From NCBI RefSeq assembly GCF_003945595.2, contig NW_024104440.1, positions 365,449-429,448 on the forward strand: DNA of 64,000 nt. Direction: 5' to 3'. A program made the position numbers and the translations under genes. This DNA is from Pipra filicauda (Eukaryota; Chordata; Aves; Passeriformes; Pipridae). Positions 27,401 through 36,700 of this stretch are shown in pieces (positions within the stretch are counted from its first letter, which is position 1; each line of letters opens with the position of its first letter). Below the pieces are notes generated by a model that made no database searches, was not told the origin of the DNA, and saw only the letters and a list, made by a program, of their open reading frames with translations.

Positions 27401-27755
27401 TGAGCAGGATGCTGCAAATATGTACAGTTTAAAAACACAACAGTTTCTGGAAGCAGTCACTATTGTATATACAGATGCAGACCAAGTTACCACATCATAA
27501 CACCAAGTGCCTGTAGAATTTAGCCCTGTCACCAAGATAAAGTGCCATTAGATGGCTTTATATCTGAGAGGAGATGGCAGTAACTTACAGCATGAGCACT
27601 AAACTAACCAAGCATTTTTTAGTGTTTTACTAACCTGTAGCGAAGTCACCTTCTCCATCTCCAGATGACTTAGGATCAAGGAGAGCACACAGTTGCAATG
27701 GGTCGATGTCACTGTGCAGTAAATCAAGGTAGCCAGTCTCAGGCACAAAATCCAT
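9401..27755 (-). CDS. CIITA: CIITA, MHC class II transactivator (complete coding region, 18 coding exons)
   Basis: CIITA is an NLR-family nuclear co-activator that docks on the RFX/CREB/NF-Y enhanceosome and switches on MHC class II genes. Joining 18 exons with GT-AG borders and unbroken phase gives 1106 residues, against 1130 for human. Order: N-terminal activation region (about 1-130, opening MDFVPETGYLDLLHSDIDPL, human MELGPLEGGYLELLNSDADPL), a basic cluster near 125-132 (KKQKCHKR), a divergent linker, a NACHT domain with P-loop GKAGMGKS at 384-391 and Walker B-like LLVFDG ending at 464, winged-helix/HD regions, and C-terminal ribonuclease-inhibitor-type leucine-rich repeats ending LQQLDSRISV. 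The start ATG at 27755 has A at -3 and G at +4. With one upstream non-coding exon the count would equal the 19 exons of human. Alternative upstream starts are possible, as in the human dendritic-cell isoform. Identity is secure; the linker exons are the least conserved. Confidence 0.97.
10137..10220 (-). CDS. CIITA: CIITA exon 18 (leucine-rich repeat)
   Basis: 84 bases, one repeat, phase 2 at both ends, residues 1055-1083. VQYNKITRVGAQQLTNSLRK matches human VQYNKFTAAGAQQLAASLRR. Acceptor TTCCTCAG, donor GTAAGT. Confidence 0.96.
10690..10773 (-). CDS. CIITA: CIITA exon 17 (leucine-rich repeat)
   Basis: 84 bases, one repeat, phase 2 at both ends, residues 1027-1055. LYNNNISDFGAENLAKVLPA matches human LYNNCICDVGAESLARVLPD. 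Acceptor TTCTGCAG, donor GTGAGT. Confidence 0.96.
11116..11199 (-). CDS. CIITA: CIITA exon 16 (leucine-rich repeat)
   Basis: 84 bases, exactly one 28-residue repeat, phase 2 at both ends, residues 999-1027. LSQNKITDMGAEKLATALPS matches human LSQNNITDLGAYKLAEALPS. Donor GTAAGT. Confidence 0.96.
11542..11634 (-). CDS. CIITA: CIITA exon 15 (leucine-rich repeat)
   Basis: 93 bases, phase 2 at both ends, residues 968-999. LDALSENGIGDEGAKSLSEV matches human LDALSENKIGDEGVSQLSAT. One leucine-rich repeat. Acceptor TCACCCAG, donor GTAAGT. Confidence 0.96.
12671..12751 (-). CDS. CIITA: CIITA exon 14
   Basis: 81 bases, phase 2 at both ends, residues 941-968. LGPVCGPQGLLKLVKILAAF aligns with human LGPVSGPQAFPKLVRILTAF and is followed by the leucine-rich-repeat motif SLQHLD. 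Acceptor TTCTTCCAG, donor GTGAGT. Confidence 0.95.
14029..14100 (-). CDS. CIITA: CIITA exon 13
   Basis: 72 bases, phase 2 at both ends, residues 917-941. EIPAIKNLRKLEFA matches human ELPAVRDLKKLEFA. Acceptor TATTTAG, donor GTAAGT. Confidence 0.94.
14964..15137 (-). CDS. CIITA: CIITA exon 12
   Basis: 174 bases, phase 2 at both ends, residues 859-917. SLNDTVRLWKSLEQ and KFVLDPFKAKTMKDISDL match human LSDTVALWESLQQ and KFTIEPFKAKSLKDVEDL. It links the NACHT-associated region to the leucine-rich repeats. Acceptor CTCACAG, donor GTAGGC. Confidence 0.95.
15243..16950 (-). CDS. CIITA: CIITA exon 11 (NACHT and associated domains)
   Basis: A 1708-base exon coding residues 290-859, equivalent to the single large NLR exon of human CIITA. 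It starts LVETFCTSLKDYF (human PVEQFYRSLQDTY). It carries the P-loop GKAGMGKS (384-391), Walker B-like VLLVFDGF, GCTLVFTARP (human GCTLLLTARP), FPSKEVKEFALKYG, and the conserved LTPPDVHVL and FSLDLR near the end. The proposed human GTP motif DAYG is not present and SKAD reads SKVD. It enters in phase 1 and leaves in phase 2. The donor is the unusual GTTGGT at 15242-15237, fixed by the match SFR|ASLNDTVRLW to human RFRAALSDTVALW. Confidence 0.97.
17411..17476 (-). CDS. CIITA: CIITA exon 10
   Basis: 66 bases, phase 1 at both ends, residues 268-290, acidic (VERFEEVQDSIIPSEDDFK). It lies just before the large NACHT exon. Acceptor TTTCTCCAG, donor GTGAGT. Identified mainly by splice signals and phase. 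Confidence 0.82.
19525..19581 (-). CDS. CIITA: CIITA exon 9
   Basis: 57 bases, phase 1 at both ends, residues 249-268, low-conservation Ser/Pro-rich linker (ISPDFPVSSF). Supported by a clean acceptor (TCTTGCCAG), a GTAAGT donor and phase agreement with both neighbours rather than by strong homology. Confidence 0.82.
19711..19851 (-). CDS. CIITA: CIITA exon 8
   Basis: 141 bases, phase 1 at both ends, residues 202-249. It ends in ENGISDFIIYP, comparable to the human segment ending VSSIFIYHGEVP. Acceptor CATTTCAG, donor GTAAGA. Linker region between activation and NACHT domains. Confidence 0.87.
20999..21148 (-). CDS. CIITA: CIITA exon 7
   Basis: 150 bases, phase 1 at both ends, residues 152-202. 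It encodes part of the Pro/Ser/Thr-containing linker and is poorly conserved apart from a short ALPFNSLP stretch resembling human LPALFNQEP. A second in-frame acceptor six bases inside (start 21142) is possible. Donor GTATGT. Confidence 0.83.
21149..23997 (-). other. CIITA intron 6
   Basis: The longest CIITA intron but one. It contains an open frame at 22094-22345, which I do not accept as an exon because its frame does not fit the flanking phases. No repeat family or RNA gene is recognisable. Confidence 0.6.
23998..24057 (-). CDS. CIITA: CIITA exon 6
   Basis: 60 bases, phase 1 at both ends, residues 132-152. FLGSAENWSDTSEPK fits the place of human RPFPEELPADLKHWKPAEPP. Clear polypyrimidine tract and acceptor TTTCTTTCAG; donor GTAAGT. 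Confidence 0.87.
24648..24731 (-). CDS. CIITA: CIITA exon 5
   Basis: 84 bases, phase 1 at both ends, residues 104-132. It ends with the basic cluster KKQKCHKR, in the place of the human nuclear localisation segment around QKSQKRPFPEE. The acceptor is tandem (TAGCAG), so an isoform lacking three bases (start 24728) is possible. The donor is GTAAGT. Confidence 0.9.
26062..26121 (-). CDS. CIITA: CIITA exon 4
   Basis: 60 bases, phase 1 at both ends, residues 84-104. It reads ELVEYVLKDHQEKQVEDIF and aligns with human ELDQYVFQDSQLEGLSKDIF, the most conserved part of the activation region. Acceptor GTTGCCAG, donor GTAAGA. Confidence 0.93.
26548..26676 (-). CDS. CIITA: CIITA exon 3
   Basis: 129 bases, phase 1 at both ends, residues 41-84. 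It is acidic and rich in Asn, Met and Glu. The end DAYAKMA matches human EAYANIA, just before the ELDQYVF motif. Acceptor TTCTTTAG, donor GTATGA. Confidence 0.9.
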
Positions 27756-27772
27756 GGTTTGTCTCTTGTTGG
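27635..27772 (-). CDS. CIITA: CIITA exon 2 (first coding exon; coding from 27755)
   Basis: The acceptor (GATTTCAG) precedes 27772. Seventeen bases of 5' UTR, or upstream isoform coding, come before the ATG at 27755-27753. It encodes residues 1-40 plus one base, with the conserved GYLDLLHSDIDPL motif of the activation domain. The donor is CAG|GTTAGT. Reading upstream of the ATG stays open to the acceptor, so a longer N-terminus from an upstream exon could be in frame. Confidence 0.93.
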
Positions 27773-29054
27773 CTGAAATCAAATTCCAAACCGTTAGCTC
27801 TGACAAAATCACAGCTTCTGCCAATCCAAACCACAACTCCTGCACTGTGGCTTTCTGTGGGGAACTGGTATTGCTTAGACCTGCACTGAGTTATAACCCT
27901 GAGACCCTTAAACTTACAGACCCAGCCACATCTTGCAGTGAGAGTCACCCATCTTTCACTGCAGTCAGGGCACTGGGATGCTGCAGTCTGACCACCTGGA
28001 TCAAAAGTGCCAAGTATTGAATAAATGGCAACTCCTGTATCTTATCAGGATATAAATGATGCAAGCACAGAGTCAGCAGGTGTTGGGGAAATTAGGAGAC
28101 TGCAGAGAAGGTAGTGGAAGAAGAAGTCTTTACTGTCAGGACAATTTCATCTCAGGGGAAGCAGCTTCTGGCTGGGATGTTACACTCAGTTCGTAAGCCC
28201 TGGAGGTGGCACTAGGAGAGGAGACATCCCCACGGCACAAGAAAGAGAAAACACTTATTTTCTACAATTCTTTCCCAAACAATATGGTTGATTAGATACA
28301 GAATGGCATGGTCACCTTGGGAGTTAATTTCTGGACACATGGCACTGACATTTTGGAATCTATCACATTTATTTTTTAATCAATTCTCTTTCCCACCCAG
28401 AACTCATGCACAAGCCTACTCCTGAGCTGGGAGTTGTTATAGCCTTCCAAGTAGAGTGCCATACAATACCCAGACAAATCTGACTGACCTAAGGTGCTCC
28501 CTGCTACAGTCACCCCGTATGTGAGAGCTGCTTAGGCTGCTGCAGCTACATTTTCTTGATAAAGCTTATTTTTAACTCCACATTTTAAATCCCTTCTATT
28601 TGCTTCCAGTTACCGCAGCAGGTTTTAAAGAAGTTCAAACATTCCTTCTGGATATTCCACAGGTGTAGAATAACACTACATGTTGGTTATTCATCATCTT
28701 TATCAGACTATTTCAAATCCAAATATTGGCTCTTCAGTGTTTACACTGATGTGAATGCCAGCTGGGCTGGCAATCCAAGTGATTTACTCCACTGTAATAC
28801 TGAGATGCCAGCATGAAACAACCAGCATGAAACAACCAGCAAAATTTCCAGACTATATCCTGTTAAAATAGGTGTCCACACGCCACAACCATGAAAAGTT
28901 TCGGCTTGGCGTCAAGCACCATGTTTTGCAATGAAGAATATCTAACAAATGGCCCTCAGATAATCTGCCTTAAGCTGAATTCCACTGCCATCCCTGGTTG
29001 CACTTGTCTCCTTTCCTGAGGTGTGCAAACACAGTGCTGTACCACGAAGCTCAC

Positions 29055-29147
29055 CTGCAACATGGAGTAAAACAACTAACACTGCAGCTGTGATGGGAGA
29101 AGGCAGAGCAGACCTAGTCACCCACTACCACATGCTGCTTTTTTATA
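29055..29147 (-). promoter_or_regulatory. CIITA: Candidate CIITA promoter and short non-coding exon 1
   Basis: On the minus strand TATAAAAAA occupies 29147-29139. Initiation about 30 bases on would fall near 29117. Roughly 60 bases further is a strong donor, CAG|GTGAGC, after 29055. Splicing to exon 2 (acceptor before 27772) would give an intron of about 1.3 kb. An ATG at 29063 has a weak context and is out of frame with CIITA. This is a pattern-based inference with no homology support. Confidence 0.3.
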
Positions 29148-32100
29148 AACTAATCCTCATTCTTCTTACCCCTTTATAAGGTTTTTCCTCTGAACAGCTT
29201 GGGAATGAATACTTCTGAAAACACCAGAAAAATACTGCACAAAACATCAGAATTGAGAGCCAGAACTTCAAAAAGGGGTGAACTCAGTGAGGTTCAAAGA
29301 GCAGGAATAACCTGCACTAAAGTAGTTCTCCTTTTTCATGTTTTGTGGCCTCACTAGGCTACTAAGATTACAAAAATTTGATATTATTGCCTGGCATGCT
29401 ATAAATGGAAAGCAGAAGTTGAGAAACCTGCATGAGAACCAAGAATGAGGTTATAAACACACCAGATTAATTTTTTCAGTTTGTTGCAACACTTTGCTTT
29501 GCCCTTTCCTTTTGTTGAATTAACATAAAATCAGAACAGGGCCTTTCAGAATGCCAAGTTACATTGGACTGTGTGAGTAAATCTGTTGAAGAATTACCTA
29601 TGAGTCAAGATAATTTTGGGGTTAGAGAAGTAATTGGGCAGAAGGTGTAAGGGGAATGCAAGACAGACAAATGTATCACTCCAAGACCAGTGATTAGCAA
29701 ACTGCTTGATTACAGCAGACAAAGAAAAAGGCACATCCTATGGAAAGAGACAAAGTAGGCCTACTTAATCCTCATGGAAATACTAGGTTTTAATTAATTT
29801 ATAGTCATTAGAGCTTTTCTTATTTGAAACTTTTCTTTCACTGGCATTTCTCTGTGGATAAATACAGGAGTAATGTGAAATGTTTCATCTAAACCAGTCA
29901 AGAAGTCAGGAAGCAACCAAGGGGAAGTCTTGCCAGTGCCAAGTCTGACTAGAGAGCTGAAAATTAGAACATGTAAGATGCTACAACTCAGGTGCACAGG
30001 AGTGAGAGACACAGACCCTTCTACCTTAACAAGAATCAAGACTGACACTCTTTCAAGAAAGAAAAACTTGATTGCTTGCCTTTCTTTTTTTTTGCTTCAC
30101 AAGTCTGAATGGCCCTCAGTTTCCTCTGGTATCTTTTCTTCCTTGTTTTGCTTTTGACACGAATCTTTACACAGCTCCTTATTGACCGCATTGGATTTGG
30201 GATGCTGGGATTTCTTTCTGTGGCTGAACCAATGTATTTTGAATAGCAGCTGTACTTTGCTGCATTAAAATCATGGTGCCACCACGGAAAGCACTCTGTC
30301 CAAGGGTGCAGGATTAAAGAAGCAAGTTTTTGAAAGTGGAAATTTCTACACTGAGAGAGCCACAGGCAAGGAGAATTCCACCTCAGGGACAGCAAGTGTT
30401 TTGCTGCATGTTGTAACCGAAGCATACAAAATGAAACCAGACCTTTACCAAGCTTGTTTACCACAGCAACTCCTTTCTCCAGAGCTTCCCCTTTTTTCTC
30501 ACAGCATCCCAACAGTCCCCTGTCTGGGCCTGAGGATTAATGAGCTCAGTACTGCTCAGCACTTCCTCTGTTGTTTCAGATGTGATTTTAACTTAGTTTA
30601 CTGATATTACATTCCCTTTGGGGTCCCATGGGATCCAGTGTTGCCAAAGTGGGTGTTTAGCACAGTTTCATGTCAGAGGACTGAAAAATGTAAAGAATAA
30701 AGATTCTGTGCTGGGGCTGTGAGGGCTGGAGCCTCTCAGAGGGAGAGGGCAGAGCCTGCAGGGCCCTGCAAGGCTGCAGTGCCCAGGGCCTCCTGCGAGG
30801 CTTCCACGCACAAAGGGCATGAGCTGGGCGGGGGCAAGGCAGGATGTACTTCCAAGTAGATTTCCATGCCAGTCAGAAAGTTCAACCCTTTGTGGTTTGG
30901 ACACTGGTTAGAGCAAATATTTTTCTACAAATGTTTAAATAACACCTCCTTTTTCCAGCAGCCGACACGCTCCGGCTACAGGGAGCAGACCTGTGTCCCC
31001 TCTGTGTCACCTCTGCAGTGACCCAGGGACACCTGGCACAGCCAAGCTTCCTCTCAGGATGCTTCGGGTTTAGCTCTGTTTTCTGCATATTTGGCATGAT
31101 TATATGGTTCACTTTTGAGATTCAAATTGCTTTTTTCAGTGCTCTTTCAGAGTCCAAGAGTTATCATATGATTTAAACACGCTGGAAAAGTAGTAAAAGA
31201 AATAGTGAACAACACTGTACCAGGATGAAGAATCCAGTAAATGAGGGAATCACTTAAATCACATATAAGTCTTAAGAGTCAGAAGGGGCATTTTAGATTT
31301 CTAAAGTTAAGGGAGGCTGTTGTGATTTATCATTTTGCCCCAATAATTTCATTTAACCATATTTTAAATTATCAACATGTTAAAGACTCCAGGCAATGGG
31401 GTCTGCTACTAACCAAATCAAATGATTTTAAGGGAGGAAAGAAGAATTATAAAGGCAAAAATGTAACATTTACTCCAATATTAAGGAGAAGGAGAAAAGA
31501 TTTGAGGTTTGTTGGGGGGTTTCCTTCCCAAACCTCTGCTGACATGTGAACAGACAGGTAATAAAATAATCTCCCACGTGAGTATAGGGGTTAAGAAAAT
31601 GAAAAGTTGTAAAGTAATTTTAGGAACAGAGGAAACCCCCTGCAATTTAATTTTTGTACCAGTTTAGGAAGCTGAGGATAATTCATAGAAAAGAGTAGTA
31701 GTGCCATGCAAATCACGCATTTTTCAACCAGAGGATGACATAACATTGAAGTCTTTCATAACATTCCAAGTCTAGATTACAATAAAATTAGAGAATGAGA
31801 CTGCTGTGAAGACAGGAGGCTGAAAAATCAAACACAAAGTTGCTGCAGAAATGTTATTTTCCTGCAACACTTCAGACCCATTAAGTGCTACACATGAACC
31901 TGGGTGAAGCAAGCTGACAGAAAGCAGGTTATATCAGGCTTAAATAAGGAGTTCAGTGAAACACTGGTACTTTGATTTAGAAGTACTTTGATTGAAAAGC
32001 TCAGTATCGTTGGCCACAATTTTAAAGCTTTTTTTTTTCTCCAACAATTTTAGAAAGTTTTCTCTCTTCTGCACCCCCTAAAGGTTGTATCCTGGTGCAC

Positions 32101-32990
32101 AATACACTCACCTGAAGGCAGGAGTGTTTCCTGGCTTTTGCCCCAGGCAATGTTTTGAGACAGTTTCCTGGGAGATGGTCAAGCCAGCATTAAGGAAGGG
32201 AGAGATCCCCTCCATATTACCATCACCTGTCTCCTTTTTCTCTCCCCAAATACATCCCTGGCAATTCCCCTGCTCCACAGGCACCACACAGATTTTCCTT
32301 TCAGAAATGGTCTGATTATTTGTAAGCTGCAAGTAATGGAGCTGAACTTAAATTTAGCTTTAAAGGTTTTACTTTCTATTTCTGATCTATGAAAAGCTTA
32401 TACAGCTGAAAGGCAGCTTAAATTTTCCTTTTGTATTAACCAGCTGAACAAAAGATACTATTTTTGTTGAGAGTATTTATCTTTCCAATGGAATAGTGTT
32501 GCTTTCCACAAACTTTATAGTCTAAAATGAAAGAAGAACAGAGATGATGCTAAAAGAAAGCTGATCCATATCCTGCCATATTCACCTTTTTCTCCCTTAG
32601 AGATGAGTTTAAACAAGTTAGAAAACAAGTTAGAAAAAGTATAAATGACAAGAAAAGAGGAGTTTTTTGCCTTTTAATGAACTGAGCTGTACTGTGATCA
32701 ACACAACAGAGAGATGTTATTCATCTGGTGCTGGAGACAGACAAGTTGAGGCAGACCAATGACACACTGACCTGCAGGTGTCAGAGTTGTGATTTAGAGC
32801 AGAATTTGCCTTATCCAGTATTGCCCAGCTCTTCCATCCCAGCAGTAAGATGAAGTAAAGCATCACTGCAGACACCTTGCCTACATTTTAGCTCAGTGAT
32901 TCTCTTCAAGACAGAATTCCAGCCCATCAAAATGGGAAAGTAAAACTCAAGGTTGTTTTGCCAGATTTGTGGAAAAGATGGAAACAATCC

Positions 32991-33022
32991 AGTTTCTTTC
33001 AGTGATTTTCAGTTTCACTTTC
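32991..33022 (-). promoter_or_regulatory. IRF/ISRE-like GAAANN array
   Basis: Read on the minus strand from 33022, the sequence is GAAAGT GAAACT GAAAAT, then CACT, then GAAAGAAACT. The first twelve bases match the interferon-stimulated response element consensus. CIITA promoter IV in mammals is driven by an IRF1 site with a STAT1 GAS site and an E-box; I found no GAS or E-box close to this array. It lies 5.2 kb upstream of the first CIITA coding exon. Function is inferred only. Confidence 0.4.
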
Positions 33023-33695
33023 TATAGGCAAAACATTTATACAAAAACAAATGTTCTTAACAAAGTGTGAAACAAACTACAGCAACCTTTAGAGCAAGTA
33101 AAAATAAATAAAATCACAAAAAACCCTATCCAAAATTTCACCTGCATTCAGACATCATCCTACTAATACTCCAAGCAACATAAGTCCGGATACTGACACA
33201 CTACAGTTACCAATACCTACGAAAGGTAAGCTAAGATGAATTTACCACGGGAAAAGCATGCATTCAAGGGTTAAGGAAAAACTAACCTTAGGAAATTGCA
33301 CAGTTCCTGCTCTTTCCCTCTGCATTCGGTACCAAAAAATGAAGAGAGCTGCCTGCCCTGCCCAGGGCAAATTGAAAGTGATGGCAGAAAGGAGGAAACA
33401 AGCAAACCAGAACACTCATAGGGGGAATTCCAAGGAGGAAAAGTAAGAGGAACCTCCCTTCTAGCAACCCCAGTACCACAAGCACTGTTACCTTCACTGG
33501 TCACCGCTAAGAAGATCTCGCTCTTGTCGCCAGTTAGGAACAGATTGAATGATCTGGTTGGAATTTGTAATTGGGTGAGAGATGACAGTGACAATTTCCA
33601 AAATTATTCTTCTCCTTTTTCATTCCAGTTCAAATCTGTCCCAAAGTCATGCTGGTTATCAGGAATAGCAAAGCAAACAGTATGTGGACACTTAC

Positions 33696-33789
33696 CTTGC
33701 AGCTCCACTTGGGGTAACAGAAGTGAAAGTGTGTCTTTCACGTGTTCACAAACTCTACCAGTATAAAACTGGTTTGGTATCTCAAGCAT
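33696..33789 (-). CDS. Candidate alternative CIITA first coding exon
   Basis: An ATG at 33789 opens 31 codons (MLEIPNQFYTGRVCEHVKDT onwards) to a strong donor AAG|GTAAGT, leaving one base. That phase joins exon 2 in frame, giving a leader that runs through ANKRQT into the normal Met. A CCAAT box lies at 33802-33806 and an E-box CACGTG at 33739-33744 inside the exon. Human has an analogous leader exon in the dendritic-cell isoform, but I see no convincing similarity to it. Frame agreement alone has a one-in-three chance. Confidence 0.25.
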
Positions 33790-36700
33790 GAGTCTCTTGC
33801 CATTGGTCTAAAATGACAAGTAGGATGTTCTGTGAAACAGGAGCCCATAAATCTTGCCTGGCTTGCACGTGGTGTTCACGGTTTGCTCATAGCAGCATCC
33901 GACAGAACGTTTATTCATCTAATCATCACTTACCTTGCCAGTGCCTACCTGGTGTAAGACAAACAGCCTTTTGAAAACCAAGTTCATTCATGAGCATTCC
34001 CATCACGATGCCTGTAGCTGCTTCTGTGTGGCTCTGCAAGTTTATCTGCTTGCTTTTGTCTTGCACAGACTGATACAAATTAGAAATTAGTTACAAAAGA
34101 GACTATGTTCTGAAGTGAGCAAATACTTTTTGTAGTATTATTCAGTTGGTTATAGCTTTAAAGAAAAGTTCCACCAAGGGAAAAGGAGGGAAGTAGGATC
34201 TGACAAACACAATTGCATCCAGGGTTTCCTGATTTAATAAGGCAAGATTTTAATCAGCTGCTTGAAAACAACTTGCTTCTGCACAAGGCAGCAGCTCCTA
34301 CGAGCAAAGCAGCTGCTGACCTGTGTAAGCCTTTTGTCTTTGCAGAGGAGATCCACCAGATTCTGTGGGAAAGTGCTCACTGAGAAGGGACAAAACTGTT
34401 TCCTCCCTGGGAGCAGCTGATCTGTTCCCTGTATTCACAGACATGGAGCCCAACCTGTGGTGCAGAACACCAGCCTCTCCAACCATCTAGGCTGTGCTGG
34501 AATTCCTCTGTGTACATTAGAAGAAAAGCAACATCTCAGAATAACAGCACTCAGAGTAGGAAATAATGAAAGGCTGCGCAAATACAAGTTCTGTATTTTA
34601 GTGCTCTGTTCTGATTGGAGACAATAAAACAATCATAACAAAATTTAAGAGGGTTATTTTTTAGCCCTATTCTGGTGTGCAGCACAACCCCTCAAGTGAC
34701 AATTTTCTTCACCAGCCCTGCAGGCAGATTTTTTTACCAGCTTCTGAGACGGAAGTCCCAGGAGGCAATCTCTGTACTTCAAGATCAAAAATCAGGGGAA
34801 CAGGAGTTCAGCTGTTTACTCAGCTGTGATTCCAGTTCATGACTGCAGCAAAGACTGGTTGTCCGCTTCTTGTACAACACTCATAAGCTGCTTGGAAACA
34901 GCAGAAAGGAATGGCTTGAGCAAATAATGGTTCATCTAGTGGAATACTCTATGGAAGTGGTCTTACAGACCGAGGGAAAAGCAGACTGGAAAACAGGAGG
35001 GTGTGAGACAACTGAGAAGTGCCTAAGCTTTTCAGAGAACCATCAGCCTCTTTGCTTCAATGTCTGCTGAGAAACTGCCCTGCTGCAAAAAGAGGAGGCA
35101 GAACATATTCAGTAGTACTGGAAACACTTCTAAACAGATGTCAATAATGCACTTTACCAGAGAGAGAAATCTGGGACTTTTCTGTCCAGAAACTGTAAAA
35201 CATCTGTAGATAAAGAGAAACCTGCTTATATCAATCTGTTCCTGACCCAAGTTTTACTTGCAAAGCTTCTTCAGAGTGAAGCAATGATTGAACTTAAGAC
35301 TGACAAATGACCAAATTTCAACAAGAAATCCAGAAGAGAATTTGCTTCAAAGGAAGCTGAAGTCTCTAATAAAATTTGAGTAATTTCCTAGTGTACTAAT
35401 ATCTTTGAACCTGCAAAATCTAAAAAACAGTGACCATGGTTGAACATGTGATGGATGAAGACTAATGCTTCAGATCTTCAAGATCTTTGAACACAGATTT
35501 TAAGTGCTACATTACAAAAATGGGAAGAAGCAGACACCTCTTCAAGCACAACAGGGATTTTATCAGAAGAAGAAAGCAGACTGTATATACTCCCAGCATA
35601 AGTGGCACTAGGCCACTGTCTATAGTATTCTACAGTTAGAAAAAGAATTCTTGTTGTTAATTTGAATGCATGTAATAACTGAGCTAGAATCTTCCAGGTC
35701 AGTATTTTGCCCTCTTAGGAACTATCTTAATTTGTATCCTTAGCATTTCCTCTTGTATTTTTATCTATGTCTTTGAGTCTTGCTCTGTCAGCCTTCTGAG
35801 AATTCTTGTCCAAAGTTCTGAGATTCTGAATGACCACAAATATTTGAGGCCATAATCTGTCTTTGTACCCACCAGACTGGAAATTCTGAACCTTCTGAGT
35901 TCCTAACCTCACTTGAGAAAATTACCTTCTGAGGAAGCTGCAGGTATGACCAGCAGCAATTCATGCAGGTAAGACACCCCTGCAATCTAAAAGGTAGATC
36001 ATTTATGTTCAAATCATCTTCTGTAATATCACAGCTTTCCTTTTCTACAGGAAGTCACGTTCATAATATGCATAAAAAGGTTTCCATTGAGAGCTGCAAA
36101 CCCTGGTGGAATTACTGAGGAAATCCCATGTGAGTGTGCATTCATGATGGAAGGCACAACACTGGTAACCAAAGCCTTCTTTCAGAGATTTATCCAAAAC
36201 AAATTCCTGCAGTTCTGCTTTGCAAAGTGTAACAAAGTCTGGGGATGGGCTGGTCCTTGGATATTCACTGAGGGCAGCGTTCTCTCCTGCTCATGGCCAT
36301 TGCTGTAAAGTCTCTATAGATTTCCATATAGTGTTATGATCAAGGAGCTGTGCTTCCTTGAAAATTCCTTTCATGTTGGCTGAGCTGTTGGGTCTACATT
36401 TGAGCTCTGGTTTTCCTGTCAGCTACTGGCTTTGGCCTCTCTGGCCATAAATTTGTTTCCCTAGAATTTTTGTTTGGGATTCCTTCTATCCAGGCTGAAT
36501 AGCTTTGAGGTACTGCTGGCTGAGCAAGTTTTCATAGACTGGAAAGTCTATTTAACAAATTTCCCTACTTTCTGATTATAATGTCTCAAGCCTGTATAAA
36601 TACACAGGCATCAGCAGTTCATTACTTTGCTTTACTGGTCAGCTTCCCTTCCTGTTCTGTGAATTCTCTCTACCTCACACATGGCTTTCCTAGCTAAGAG

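Noticed and set aside
30036..30512. 158-codon minus-strand open frame
   Set aside because: No recognisable domain, codon pattern or splice context; it lies in the CIITA upstream region.
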